NCBI GenBank assembly: GCA_963969395.1
Contig: OZ017801.1
Coordinates: 9,119,611-9,183,610 of the forward strand
DNA length: 64,000 nt
Source of the DNA: Pseudoscleropodium purum
Taxonomy: Eukaryota; Streptophyta; Bryopsida; Hypnales; Brachytheciaceae
Reading direction: 5' to 3'
Positions 35,219-46,310 of this stretch are shown one piece after another. Position 1 is the first letter of the stretch; every line of letters begins with the position of its first letter. The notes beneath the pieces were generated by a model, which worked only from the letters and a program-made list of their open reading frames with translations, had not been told where the DNA came from and ran no database searches. Both the position numbers and the translations under genes were made by a program.

Positions 35219-38200
35219 ATGGCAAGGGAAAATATACAAACCCTGGAATTCAGCCTGGAGTTGAAGAAACTGGTGCCTGGCTTCTCACTTGCACGAGTTT
35301 TCTTCATTTTCATCTTTTCATGTTGTTGTTGCATTGCTACGGAACCTCAGGTTCCTGCGATTCTAGTGTTTGGGGATTCCACATGTGATGTGGGCATGAA
35401 CAGTCATTGGCCAACTATTCTCAGGAGCAACTTTGCTCCGTATGGCGAGAATTTTGAGGGTGGCAGACCCACGGGAAGGTTTACGAATGGACGTATGGTC
35501 GTTGACATGATCGGTAAGGTCTGACTGACTCTCGCAATCAATCTGCTTAGACACCAGCTTGGGCCTCAGACACCAGTTTCCATGTTGTAGCGAATTTCAG
35601 TGTCAGTGCCAAAATGAGTTGACAGATAGGACTTTCGAATCCGCAGATGCTAATAATTTTAGTTGCTCTCGTACGGGAACTTGCATTGATGCTAGTGTCA
35701 CTGCAAGTGCTTTCAGAGAGAGGGATTCATCAACCTCATTTGCACCAACTTTGTCACAAGGAAACAGTCAAGTATGCCAGATTTGCAGGCATTTGTGCTA
35801 ACTAGTTTTGTGTTTTTCTCCTGTTTCGTTTTCGGTATGATGTGTTCTTGAGCTATGAACTCTCGGATGTAGTTGAGAGTTTTTGGATAAACAGTTCCAA
35901 TTGATGCTAGAAAGAAAAAACATTTGCAAATGCTAGTTCTTGTAGCTAAAATTCACACAAAGCTTGTAGAATGTGATGAGACAAACCAAGTCATCATGTA
36001 ACGTACATTGATTTACATGATTAATGTGGCGTAATTGAATATTTTGGATAAACATTCCAAATAAATTTGATGCTGAGTCAGAATGCAAGAATGCTCTTGC
36101 GATGATTCACACACAGAATGTAGAATTTTTTTGAGATGAACCAAGTCATGTAATTAATTGGCATTTGATTGAGGTGAATGTGGGGTGGTCATGTGGCAGC
36201 ATCGAAGCTTGGTCTGCCATTGAGTATTGCATATTTGGACCCTGAGGCAACAGGCAAGCGCATGCTGATGGGAGTGAACTTTGCATCAGCAGGCTCAGGC
36301 TTTCTTCAATCAACTTCCAGTCTTTTGGTAATGATAAACTTAACCACTCCATTCCATTGTCCAGCATACCTTCAATTCATAGTACTGGAGGACAAAATCA
36401 ATGGATGCAAACCTAAAAAAATATGAACGTCACTGCATTCTGATCAAGACATTCTTAGCTGCCTGTATCATTTTGAATCATGCTGTGTTATACTCGTGAC
36501 ATCCTCGAGAAGCTCCTTCAACATTCTTAGAAAAGGAGTACTGACCCAGCCGTGGGGAATATGCACATTATATGCACAAGTATACTAATTCCCCGTGGCA
36601 GAAAATGTACATAATGTGCACCACCCACACCTATTGTAAGACCAGGTACTCATTGTGGACATGTGAAGAAGACGAGACATTCAAGCACTGACCATTTATG
36701 GAGTGCACTGAAAATCATCCAAATAAGCAATTGAGTTTGGTTTCCATTATTCAACTGTCTAAATTCCAACCAAAATTTGTATAAATTTGTCATATCTTGT
36801 TGGGTGTCAGAAAGGATATAATTCCAAAATATGTTAAACCAAAATCAACTCTAGGCTCTCATGTTTAGTAGGCTTACATTTTAGGCAAGAATTTAGATGA
36901 GGGCATTTCTGCAAACATGACAATATGACAGTGCTGCAGTTTCCTTTGTTGTGAGGATGATTTCTCAGTCACAACTGTCAAAAACATTTAGATTGAATTC
37001 TCATTGGAACTGACCAGACCATTTTTTACAAATTATAAATTTGTGGTTTTGCAGAACTCCATTCCTGCTTTTGACCAGCTGCAGATGTTTCACCAATACC
37101 AGATGAAGTTGGTGAGCATGGTTGGCCACGAGAGAGCTTCCTATATAATGTCGGAGGCCATTTTTGCACTCAGTGCAGGAAGCAACGACTTCGTTGTGAA
37201 CTACCTCCTCAATCCTCAGCTTCAACAGCAATACACTCAAACTCAGTGGGACAGCTTCGTGCTTTCCAACCAGACCCAATTCATCAAGGTAAGGTATCGG
37301 CGCACATATCATCACACAATGGAGCATAATTTCTATTTTTAGATGCTCAATTATTTTTATTATTTTTATTGGATTGCATTGTTAAGTGAAAGAGGATTTT
37401 AACGGACTTTAGCATACATTATTTTGGACATTGTATGAATTCATTTTGTAAATTGAAAGTTATGTCTCCACATGTACCCAAAACCAACCCTAGGATCTCA
37501 TAGACTCTTTATGTTTTGGTTCTGTACATCTTTTGTAATCAATATCTAGAGTTTTGTGATACTTTTTGATACAAATGTAGGTGTTTCCATTAGAAGATTT
37601 TTGGGGCCTTTGAATGCCTGTGAGTTATCACAGCCTGCGAATGCAAGAAACAGGTTTGGCGTAGCGGTTTGACGTGGCCGAGCCCCTGCCACGTCATTGA
37701 CCAATTTTTATTTTTATTTTTAAAATTAATTAATTAATTAATTTTTCATTTGGAGACTAATTTTTTTTTGCATTTGGAGCTATTCCCCTAGAATAGTTGC
37801 GAGGGAACATGCCCGAAACAAGCTTTTGGACCCTCCAAAACTCTTCTAATGATTTGCAACACTTTTTAATTATGGGTGCACATACCTCTATACTATACTT
37901 CACATCATGTTTAAGAAACCACATATAATAATCAGGAACAATTCAAGTACTTAGCATAACCCCTATTATTAGGAATCACAGCCAAATTTGGTAGAAGATA
38001 AATTAATACTCTTCTACTAAAGTAGGTCTATTAGCCAACTAGGTTCTAAATGTGTCCTCTATCTAGCAATAAGTGACATATTCCTTAAAAAATACTGAAT
38101 ACCGTCATTGATGAGGTAGGTAGGCTTAATGGGAGGATTAATAGACCTCCTACTGTAATTTCATGTTGCTACAACAAATTGGGTTTGATGGCTTCATATT

Positions 38201-39377
38201 ATTGCTTTTATTTTGTAAATGACTTTGGTTGGAAATTATCGAAATTCAATCCATTGAATGTTTGTTGACTGCAGCAATTGTACGAGGCTGGGGCACGAAA
38301 GTTTTTGGTGTTCGGATTTGCTCCCCTTGGATGTCTCCCTGCAGTAATTACACTCTCTGGGAGAGTGGGACCATCCGAGGTTGGGTGTAAGGAGGACTTG
38401 AACCAGTTAAGTATTGACCACAACATTCGACTACATGCTTCTTTTTCCCAACTGCGGTCTGAGTTGCCCGGAATTCACATTTTATATGGAGATGCATACA
38501 CATACGCCTATGAAGCATTCAACAATCCTTCCAAATACGGTACCCACCTCTTTGGCATTCCCTCTACCCAAGTCACTGTGTTTTTTCAAAACGCGTTTTT
38601 TAGAATATCAGTTTTTTTATCCACACTTTATTGTTCAAAAGGATTGTTCTTTTAATGGATTCTTTTTATTACTTCAATATCAAATTATTGGATTCTACAA
38701 CGAAAGTGATGAAATAGTTGAAATAAAATAGTTTCTCACACTAAAGTAAAATAAAATTATTGGGTAGTTTAATTCACCACTTGCAAAGACCAAAATTTCC
38801 AACTTCAGAAATTCATGACCAATTCCACAAGACTCAAAAAAAATATGAATCAATTTGGTTTAGACACCACTTCAATTTTTCTTTCAAAGAAAATTTTATA
38901 GGAAATTGATTTCTAAAGCTCTTGAAGGGGCATCGATCTTTAAAATGACATATCTAGTGGGGACATTGATTTCACCATTTAGGACTCAGTAAATTTGAAT
39001 GTTGAACTTGTTATTTAAATTGACAATGTTCCATGACTTTGTCACTTTTTCAAGGCACACGGGGTTGAAATGTAAATGTATGCCAATCCTAGTTTTTACA
39101 ACTTTGTGCAGATGCGTGGAACAATTGAAGCTAAATAGTGCCAATCTAACGGAATTGACAATTTGTTTCTGCAGGGTACACAGAAACCAGGCGAGCATGT
39201 TGTGGGGAAGGGTTACTCGCTACCTCCTTATTTTGCAACGCTAAAAGTACAGGCACATGCTCCGACCCTTCCACTTACATGTTTTTCGACTCCTTGCATC
39301 CCACAGAAACTGTGTACAAAGCTGTGGCCGAAGCAACATGGAACGACATGGTTCCGTTCTTCGGGCTCAAGAGATGA
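35219..39377 (+). CDS. GDSL-type esterase/lipase, secreted
   Basis: Five exons: 35219-35513, 36200-36327, 37055-37288, 38275-38539 and 39175-39377. Phases agree and give 374 residues, usual for plant GDSL lipases, as is the five-exon layout. A hydrophobic stretch (about residues 22-41) is a signal peptide or anchor with a polar N-terminal extension. All SGNH blocks are present: VFGDSTCDVG (catalytic Ser54), NFASAGSG (Gly130), SAGSND (Asn185) and DSLHPTE (Asp346, His349). Also seen are PTGRFTNGR, GARKFLVFG and RRACCGEG. The family hydrolyses ester bonds in the apoplast, with roles in cutin, suberin, seed-oil or polysaccharide ester metabolism; the substrate cannot be read here. Introns hold repeat debris: a tandem duplication in intron 1, an element fragment in intron 2, and a TIR element in intron 3. 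The start was chosen as the ATG that keeps the signal peptide. Confidence 0.93.
35879..36180 (+). repeat. Tandem duplication inside GDSL intron 1
   Basis: Copies at about 35879-36037 and 36039-36180 share tttggataaac-(ag)ttcca, attcacac(a)aa, tgtagaat, gagac/tgaaccaagtcat, and ttgatt..atgtgg. The second copy runs to within 20 bases of the exon 2 acceptor (36198-36199). Confidence 0.65.
37588..37851. mobile_element. Short inverted-terminal element in GDSL intron 3
   Basis: The left end reads CATTAGAAGATTTTTGGGG. The right end, reverse-complemented, reads CATTAGAAGAGTTTTGGAGG. Inside is a perfect 8-bp-stem hairpin (GACGTGGC / GCCACGTC, 37671-37695) beside an AT-rich (TTAA)n core. It has a possible relative at about 57768-58065. 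No target duplication is obvious. Confidence 0.45.
38770..38960 (+). repeat. Dispersed repeat family B fragment in GDSL intron 4
   Basis: Shares aaaaaaaatatgaatcaatttgg, ttcaatttttctttcaaagaa and aggaaattgatttctaaag with 31975-32130 and 51960-52130. Confidence 0.5.
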
Positions 39378-40153
39378 CCTGTCACCAAAACTGGTCAACT
39401 TCGTTACATTGGCGCGATTAGGAAAGCTCTAAACAATAGGATTGCTCTAGATTAAGGTTTCACAGCGCTTACTTTAAGCAATGTTAATGTCATTAATACC
39501 CACTAATATGACGAAATTGACAATCCAATTGTTCGAACAGCAATGTAGACTAATTCATAGATAGATCGTCATATAAGTTGTGACTTTCAACTGCTCAACT
39601 CTAAATAAAACTACCGGTGGCATAGAATTGAGGTTCCAGACGGGCATCTGGAAAAGTGCCAATGTGGTGAAATTTCGACATGCTAATGAGTATGAGGATA
39701 GACAGAAAAGTTAAAAATTGAAACTAGATTCTGAACTGTATGTTATTTGAAAGAGCTCAAATTCAAGACAACCAGTCCACTTGGAAATGATCATACCAGC
39801 TGCTACTAAACAAAGTTTGAGTTGGTTCCTCCATCTGTGAAAGCTAAGATAGGTCGACTTTGACTGAAAAGAATCTGTCAGAGCAGTCTGTAAACACTCT
39901 TCCATGCACAATCTGAATATTTTCTACTGCAAGTATGGCGGGTGGAATCAGTCAGAATTCATCGTCACAGCACGAATAGTCAAATCCAAACATAAGGTCA
40001 AAATATCATGCTGCCATTAAAATTTGTCCACTACCACATGAAACCCATGGATTTCGAATGAACCTTGTGTACTGCGGTAGTTGTACAAAACTGTGTCCGG
40101 AACTAGTGACACGAGCATTACTCTCAAGTTATATACTAGTCCGTCTGTAGTCC
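39378..40153. other. Convergent 3' flanks
   Basis: Space between the stop codons of the plus-strand lipase and the minus-strand thioredoxin-like gene. It should hold both 3' UTRs. Nothing else is seen. Confidence 0.5.
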
Positions 40154-42357
40154 TCAATCAGCACGCTTCCTCACTGGGACAACACGTGATCGTGTGGCAT
40201 TCTTTTTCGACTTTGGAGTTAAACCCATAATTCTCAAAGTAACAGCATAAGAAAATGTAGCGAAGAAACATCCAATTGCAACCAGAATTCCTGGTCTTCT
40301 TCCCAAGTACTGCAAAAGAAACCAAAGATGAGAAGTTGAAACCAATATCAACAAAATCTAAAGCGTCTATATAAGTGTGTTGAGTAGCAATCCAACTTGT
40401 GCTCCGAGAAGGCAGAGCTGCAAACATAGTAAACCAGAGCTACTTGATAAACTGCCAAAAAATCGACTTCCTTGTGTGACTGACATGACTCCTGCCGAGA
40501 AAGTTCTGAAGGCATCACACATGAAACCAGGCGTGAGGATGCTCCCAGGCAGAGCTAAGTATCTGAGTATTTGCAAATACTACGCTGTCCTGCCACATAC
40601 CTGAAGAGTGGAGCGGAAGGTCGTATCTAGATCATCCATATACTCCGAAAGTGCTGATGCCTCAGGCGGCACTTCTTGAGCTTCTGCTTCCGTCCACCCA
40701 GTCTGCATTGCAGAGAGAAATTAGTAAACCGTAAGGACAGGAACCAAGGATGCAGGGAATATTCACTTCTCGAATTAAACTCCAAAAAGACCAAATATTC
40801 ATGGGTTTAGAATGACCAATTCGATTGATCACATTGTGAAAATATAATTATTGAGATGGAGCCATCTTTAAACTGGTGAAATGAGCAAAGAACATTGCAT
40901 GTGTTGGTTAAAACATAAATAAGAATGGAAAAAATAAAGACCGCCTATGACCTACGCAAAGTTGGGGAAAACGTGAGAACTAAATTGGGCTTCTTGGTCC
41001 TTTAATGGTTAAATACCCATACGAGGTCTTCGTAGTCAATCGAGAAAACCAGGATAAAGGCTCTACTACACTGCAAGGACAACTGCAATAATCAACCTTC
41101 AACGTTACAAATAGAAGGCAAGAACACGGTGATACCTGAATAAAGGCTGAAATAGAAGCAGCATTCCATTCTCCCTGGTAGGCAAACATACGGCGGTCTC
41201 TGAAGAGGCGCAATTGCGGCATCTGAGTCATTGTAAAACGTTTACGGGTTTTTGGACACTCCAACACGTTCACCTGCATTTTGCCACGATCTTGCACACA
41301 TATTAATGCTACGGTAATACACAATAAAACATAAATTCGCCAACGTGAAAAGTTCTCCTATGAAGGTCACCATAATCCCAAACATTCTAATGATACCAAA
41401 AATTGTAAACATACCAAAGCTGGAATCGGCTGTTGGTCAGTGGCAGCCTCCAACAAGGCCTTTTCAGCTATTGTACATTTCTCGCACCGACGGTCTACAA
41501 ATAGGACGATCCTGCAAAAATAACCAACAATCATCAAAGTGCAAAGGGGTTGTGCAGAGCAAGCTGATACTTCATGTTACTGAAATAGGTGCCACTCACA
41601 TAAGCACATAAAACCTAGAACAAAGACTTCGCTAGAATTTGGACTACGAGATTAAATTATAGCATTATATGCTACCAACCAGGACGTCACAGGGAATGCA
41701 AAATTTAGTAACTCCTGGGCCGAACCGATCTCTAGAAATTTTGTGAGTTAAATGTCATGCAAGAATCAGGGCCATCAATAGAGCTCTTCTTTGTACAAAG
41801 GAAAAATGCTCGAAAGCAATGAAAATGACTCAAAACAACTGAAGTCTTTAAAAAGTTCAAAACAAACCAGAAAACAAAAGTTGATTTCACGAATGGTTTT
41901 TGGAGAGATTTTTGACCAAAATTTAATAAAATTTGACAAAACGTCAACGGTCTACACTTAATAAAATAGTCAAGAATTCGTCACGAAATTCAAGTTAGAG
42001 GAATGCAAGCATGAATGTGACCATTTTTCAGAACTGCAAGAAGAATATGACAGCAACCTAGCCAATCTCCCATGATAAAGGTTCCACTCATTCCTATTGC
42101 CCATCACATTCTCAACTCCATTCGAAGGAAAATTAAAACCAACAGTGAGGGTAAGCATACCAAGCTCCAGTAGTTTGACCAGTGGCTGCTTGAGTATCAT
42201 GCTCAAAATTGAGGTCGGAGAAAACGACGAGCTCCCGCTTAACTTCCCCCTCGAGTCCCCACTCTTCGGCATCACTTTCAGCCAATACGAAGCACTGCCA
42301 ATTCAGAACCAGAAGCAGCAACAATACAGCTCCCTTCATGATGACCTTCAGCTCCAC
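40154..42357 (-). CDS. Membrane-anchored thioredoxin-like (TMX/PDI-like) protein
   Basis: Five exons on the minus strand: 42357-42161, 41511-41415, 41273-41136, 40702-40601 and 40309-40154. Phases agree and give 229 residues (223 if the second Met, 42339, is used). Layout: signal peptide (GAVLLLLLVLNWQCFVLA); a thioredoxin-fold segment (VVFSDLNFEHDTQA, TTGAWIVLFVDRRCEKC with the CxxC at about residues 75-78, then a cis-Pro-like MTQMPQLRLF); an acidic linker; one C-terminal membrane helix (about 185-205); and a basic tail ending RKRAD. This is the TMX arrangement of a lumenal redox domain with a cytosolic basic tail, probably ER or secretory pathway. CEKC replaces the usual CGHC or CPAC, so activity may differ from PDI. 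The acidic residue pair around EKC makes reductase strength uncertain. The exact subfamily is not assigned. Confidence 0.8.
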
Positions 42358-43965
42358 AAGCGTGAGTAATGTGAGCTAATTCAATTAACGTGAACACACG
42401 ATCAGAGAACTCGGGATTCATCCACACAATCTTGGTCACAAGCCTAACAAAATTAAGCATCTAACAAAATCTATGTCACACGCTCTTCCAGCAAAACCTT
42501 CAAAAAAGATTTCTCGCAGATCGCCAACAATGTCTACAAAAGGGTGACAAATACCAATTGAACAACCACTGACAAATCAAGTAAAAAGAGATTTAAGGGC
42601 TGCGTTTTGAGGATTTAGATCCCGGTTCTGACTTTGGTTTAAGGCAAAATTGCGATTGCATATTCTTCTCCATAACCAAATTCGAAAACAATCAATCGAC
42701 CGTTCTATCAAAAAAAAATTTCACACAAAGTCGAAAAAAATTGTTCAAACTGCGAAGTCGTTGAGCAGAGCTGAAAATGGGGTAACCTCGTCTCTGCAGA
42801 TCAAGAAGATGGATACTTGAAAACCTTAGACTCGTAGAAGAGGGAAAGCAGATGCCATGGATTTGCAAATGAGACGCACCTTGTCGAATAGATTTGACCG
42901 AATGCGAATGCTCACAGCCGAAGATGAGAGAGACGTTCAAATGTAGAGCAATTAGGGTTTCGGATTTTTGGACATAGTTTTGGATGACCGTTTTACACCG
43001 ACACAACCCAACGCCGACAGGTTTCAGATTTTATTTTATTGTGAAGGGCCTCTATTTTCACCTACTTAAGCAATTCCACTTATTCTGATGCAAAATCAAC
43101 ACATGAGAATATTTTTAACACAATTGTCAATTGATAAAAATAATTTTTCAAAAAGAAGTCTACAAACTTCTAAGTATGTGTGAATATACTAAGGATTTTT
43201 GAAAATCAATTTCATAATGTACCCTAAACCATTTTCTACATTCATGTAGATATTTAGAACATTGTGGGCTACTTGCATCTAAATATGTTCAAGATCAATT
43301 TTTACATTCAAGTTGGTTTTAGGCAATTCCACCTTATTGCTTGAAGGTCCAAAATGGAGCTTAAGGTAACTACACCAATTAAATTGAATAATTTTTTAAT
43401 AATAGAAGCATTGATTTTACTATTCAATTCCTTGATATTTTGGGTTTGAACCTTTTTGAAAGTAAAAAGGTTATCATGTTGTTTTTTCTTATGCATTTTT
43501 TGAACAATTTATAAGTAAAATATGAATTTCTTAAAATTAAAAAGTAAATGTATGCAAAGTGAATCAAGACTCTCATGAATTGAAGATGTATATTTTTAAA
43601 GCAAAGATTTGTAGGACTGGTCTTGATTTAGAAGGAGGTTAGAATTAGATGCAATAACCTTAAGTTATAGTCCTAATGTTGAGTTTCAATGTTTTGATGC
43701 TATCACAAAATTTTCTACTTAGACTTGGAAAGTATGGTCATCTAAGATAATTATTAATAAAAAAAAGATTAGTACATCTAAATTCTTGTGTAGAATGAAA
43801 ATATTAAGTTTGAAGGTGTATAAAATTTGAACAATAGAATTTAGTATTGATTTATCATACACCTATTGTAACCTATGCAAAATTATAACCTATTCATACA
43901 ACGTACAATGATACATAGAAAATTGAATTGGACCAATCTATTTCACTAGCTAATACATTTGTGTA
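42358..43965. other. Upstream region of the thioredoxin-like gene and AT-rich DNA
   Basis: 42360-43020 has near-genic composition and is the likely 5' UTR and promoter. The minus-strand open frame 42692-43006 shows no domain and is probably not a gene. 43020-43965 is AT-rich without recognisable features. Confidence 0.4.
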
Positions 43966-44229
43966 CACTACTAGAAATGCATGATCAAAACAATAGAAAA
44001 TCAACTAATTTATGTTGTTTGGGATAGTATAATGATCATTTTGTAAATTTTTGTAAAAATCAATAGAATGGCAAATACTTTTTGTTGATTTGGATAGTGC
44101 AATGACCAAATCAACAAGTTTTTTTTGAATTTGAAGTCTTTTTGGAGTCTTTTTGGAATCTTTGGAATCTTTGAGAATCTAAGTATAATGATTTAAAAGA
44201 AACTTAAACATATAAAATTCAGTCTTTTT

Positions 44230-44595
44230 TCAATTCAATAGACTTTGGAGTCCATTCTCTCATAGTAGAATAAAGAATTTTACCAAACTTATAACTGAGA
44301 AAGGTTGTAAATTTAAGCTACCTTTCACTTCCAAAAATCCGTTTGTGATTTTCATCCTCCAATGAAAAGTTATAGACAAAAATCAGAGAGGGGTAGTTAG
44401 AAACATTTATTTTGACATTTTCAAACATCCTCTCTGATTTTTGTCCATAACTTTTTATTGGAGACTCTAAATCACAAAAATATTTTTGGAGATGAAATTT
44501 ATCTTGAACTTACAACTTTTCTTAGTTCCAAGTTTTTTGAAAAAATATATTCTACTATAACTAAATGACCTTTGAAGTCCGCTAAAAATACAAAA
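44230..44595. repeat. Near-continuous long hairpin inside the CACTA-ended element
   Basis: The arm from about 44230 to 44400 reads gactttggagtcca, catagtagaataaa, actgagaaaggttgtaa, cttccaaaaatccgtttgtg, cctccaatgaaaagttat and gacaaaaatcagagag. The reverse complement of about 44425-44595 reads the same series in order (gacttcaaaggtca, atagtagaatata, actaagaaaagttgtaag, ctccaaaaatatttttgtg, ctccaataaaaagttatgg, acaaaaatcagagag). The centre is near 44410 and the loop is only a few tens of bases. Confidence 0.8.
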
Positions 44596-44667
44596 CACAT
44601 GAAAAAACAATGAAAAAATTAAATATATATTTTTTTAGTTCAGATTTTATCACCTAAAAATTTTGGG

Positions 44668-44722
44668 TGGTTTAGTGGTTTGAACCTTGGACCTCAAAAC
44701 ATGAGGTCTAAGGCTCAAACCC
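44668..44722 (+). other. tRNA-like Pol III promoter boxes (SINE-like fragment)
   Basis: TGGTTTAGTGG (44668-44678) fits an A box. GGCTCAAACCC (44712-44722) is close to a B box, at tRNA-like spacing. Between them GACCTC/GAGGTC forms a stem with a seven-base loop (aaaacat) that lacks the universal U33. It is therefore not a functional tRNA, but may be tRNA-derived. Confidence 0.35.
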
Positions 44723-45929
44723 CCTTGGAGGCACCCGCCCACATGGTAGGTAGCCTAGGTAGCCCTACATGTGTGGTAGGCTGTCTAGGTGGTTGTCCAA
44801 GCAAAAATTAAAAAAAATTAAAATAGGCACCCCCCCTCTCCTTCCCCAATATATATATATAATAATTATTATTAAATTTTTTTAAATTTTTTTTAATTTA
44901 GTAGTGGTAAAAACAAATCTTGTCATATGATAGTAACTATGCATAGTCACAATTTGTGAAAAATATAAATGCCTATTCTTTGTGTGAATTCATCGCGTTG
45001 GGTTTGGGGTGTCTTACTACTATTGTCCCTAATCTATGGGAGGTGATTTGTTCATACTTATGGTTTTTGAGGTGAATTATTCAAAATTTGATTAAATATT
45101 AATGATTTATCACAAAAATAGTTCCATTGGATACTACTTTGTATATTTTTTTTCCGTGTGTGAAAATCAATGGATAATTCTTCAACTTTCTTTAATAATT
45201 GACAAGACAAATTTTTTTGACATTATTACTTTTCTAAATTGCAACATTCATACCATTTTATATTGTGACATATCTTTTATATTTGCATCCACAAACCAAT
45301 AGTATAGTTGTACTTTAAACAACCAATATCTAATATTGCTTATTATTTTGTGTCTCAAAGCTAACCCAAATTCAATTAAAATAGCTGACTTTGTATAGTG
45401 TACAACTAGGTAATTCAAATGGTTATTCATGGATATCTCTTTCAATTGATTTATGGTTTCAAACCAAGTTTTACCTATTAAGTCTATAACCAATTATAAT
45501 GAGTAATTTTAAAAACTTAAAGCATCCCTAATAGATGTACTCATACAAAAAAATGAGGGCACATTGTGCATTGTAGCAAGGGAGAAATGGAGCGTAAGTT
45601 TTAAAGAACATTGTCTTTCAACCCCAATTATAAACAAGTTGCTTGATAGGCACCATGGGACCATTTTCTAACCACATTGTAGGTTGATCATCATGTTGGT
45701 GGATTGATCCATTATTTATACATCTTGAAGCATAATTATGGGTATTATCAAATTGTCACAACTTAATAATATGTACCACCAAATTGAGAAGATATACACT
45801 ATGTTGAATCTTGATTTTTCAATAGCCATATGTTAGTAATACCTCAAAGTGATAAGTACCTAAAACCAACATCTATTTTTTGCCTCATATTAAACCTAAT
45901 CTATAAGTAAAACTACCAATTCTCCTACA

Positions 45930-46310
45930 ATCCTACTTAATCCCTAAAAGACCAACTTGCTATTTTTGGTAACAAAGATTTTTTAGATAGGTACATGTGG
46001 ATGGAGATTTACTTTCACTACTAGAAGATTCAATTTTTTGTTGTTTTGGTCGTGTTGATCTGGGTCAATTTGTTATAGATTTTTGTCAAAATCAACAAAA
46101 AATTGACCTAGATCAACATGACCAAAATAACAAAAAAATTGAATTTTCTAGTAGTGTTTATTCAAGCTGAAATTTTTGCACAAGATGTGGATGATGAATA
46201 TCTTTTATAAAAATTAAGTTTCATTGAATTTGAATATACAAATGAAAAGTTATGATACAATATGTAGTTTGTTTCTCTAGGGCAAGAGGGGTAGGTCTAA
46301 TTATGCTAGA
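45930..46310 (+). repeat. Dispersed repeat family A, copy 5 (5' part only)
   Basis: ttaatccctaaaagaccaac (45940), tacatgtggatggagattt, gcacaagatgtggatgatgaatatctt, aaaagttatgatacaatatgtagtttgtttctc and ggtaggtct follow the order in copy 4. A CACTA-type hairpin (46016-46156) interrupts it after ggagatttacttt. Confidence 0.6.
46016..46156. mobile_element. CACTA-type hairpin MITE, TTT target duplication
   Basis: A 141-bp almost perfect palindrome. The left arm starts CACTACTAGAAGATTCAATT and the reverse-complemented right arm starts CACTACTAGAAAATTCAATT. The arms are about 58 bp with few mismatches and a short loop (gttatagatttttgtc region). TTT flanks both ends (46013-46015 and 46157-46159). 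The termini match those of 43966-44906. It sits inside a family A copy, so it inserted later. Confidence 0.8.

Larger units (their letters stand above)
43966..44906. mobile_element. CACTA-ended non-autonomous element, GTA target duplication
   Basis: The left terminus is CACTACTAGAAAT. The right terminus, reverse-complemented, is CACTACTAAATTA, so the first eight bases are identical. GTA flanks both sides (43963-43965 and 44907-44909), the three-base duplication expected of CACTA (En/Spm) elements. At 941 bp it has no transposase frame. It contains a hairpin of about 370 bases (44230-44595) and a tRNA-like A box/B box pair (44668-44722). Confidence 0.7.

Noticed and set aside
42692..43006. 104-codon minus-strand frame
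   Set aside because: It lies in the probable 5' region of the thioredoxin-like gene; no domain and not needed by the exon model.
44668..44740. Functional tRNA gene
   Set aside because: The anticodon-like loop lacks U33 and an acceptor stem cannot be formed; retained only as a tRNA-like fragment.
46016..46156. Transcription terminator hairpin
   Set aside because: Termini, target duplication and length fit a CACTA-type MITE; intrinsic terminators are not expected in plant nuclear DNA.
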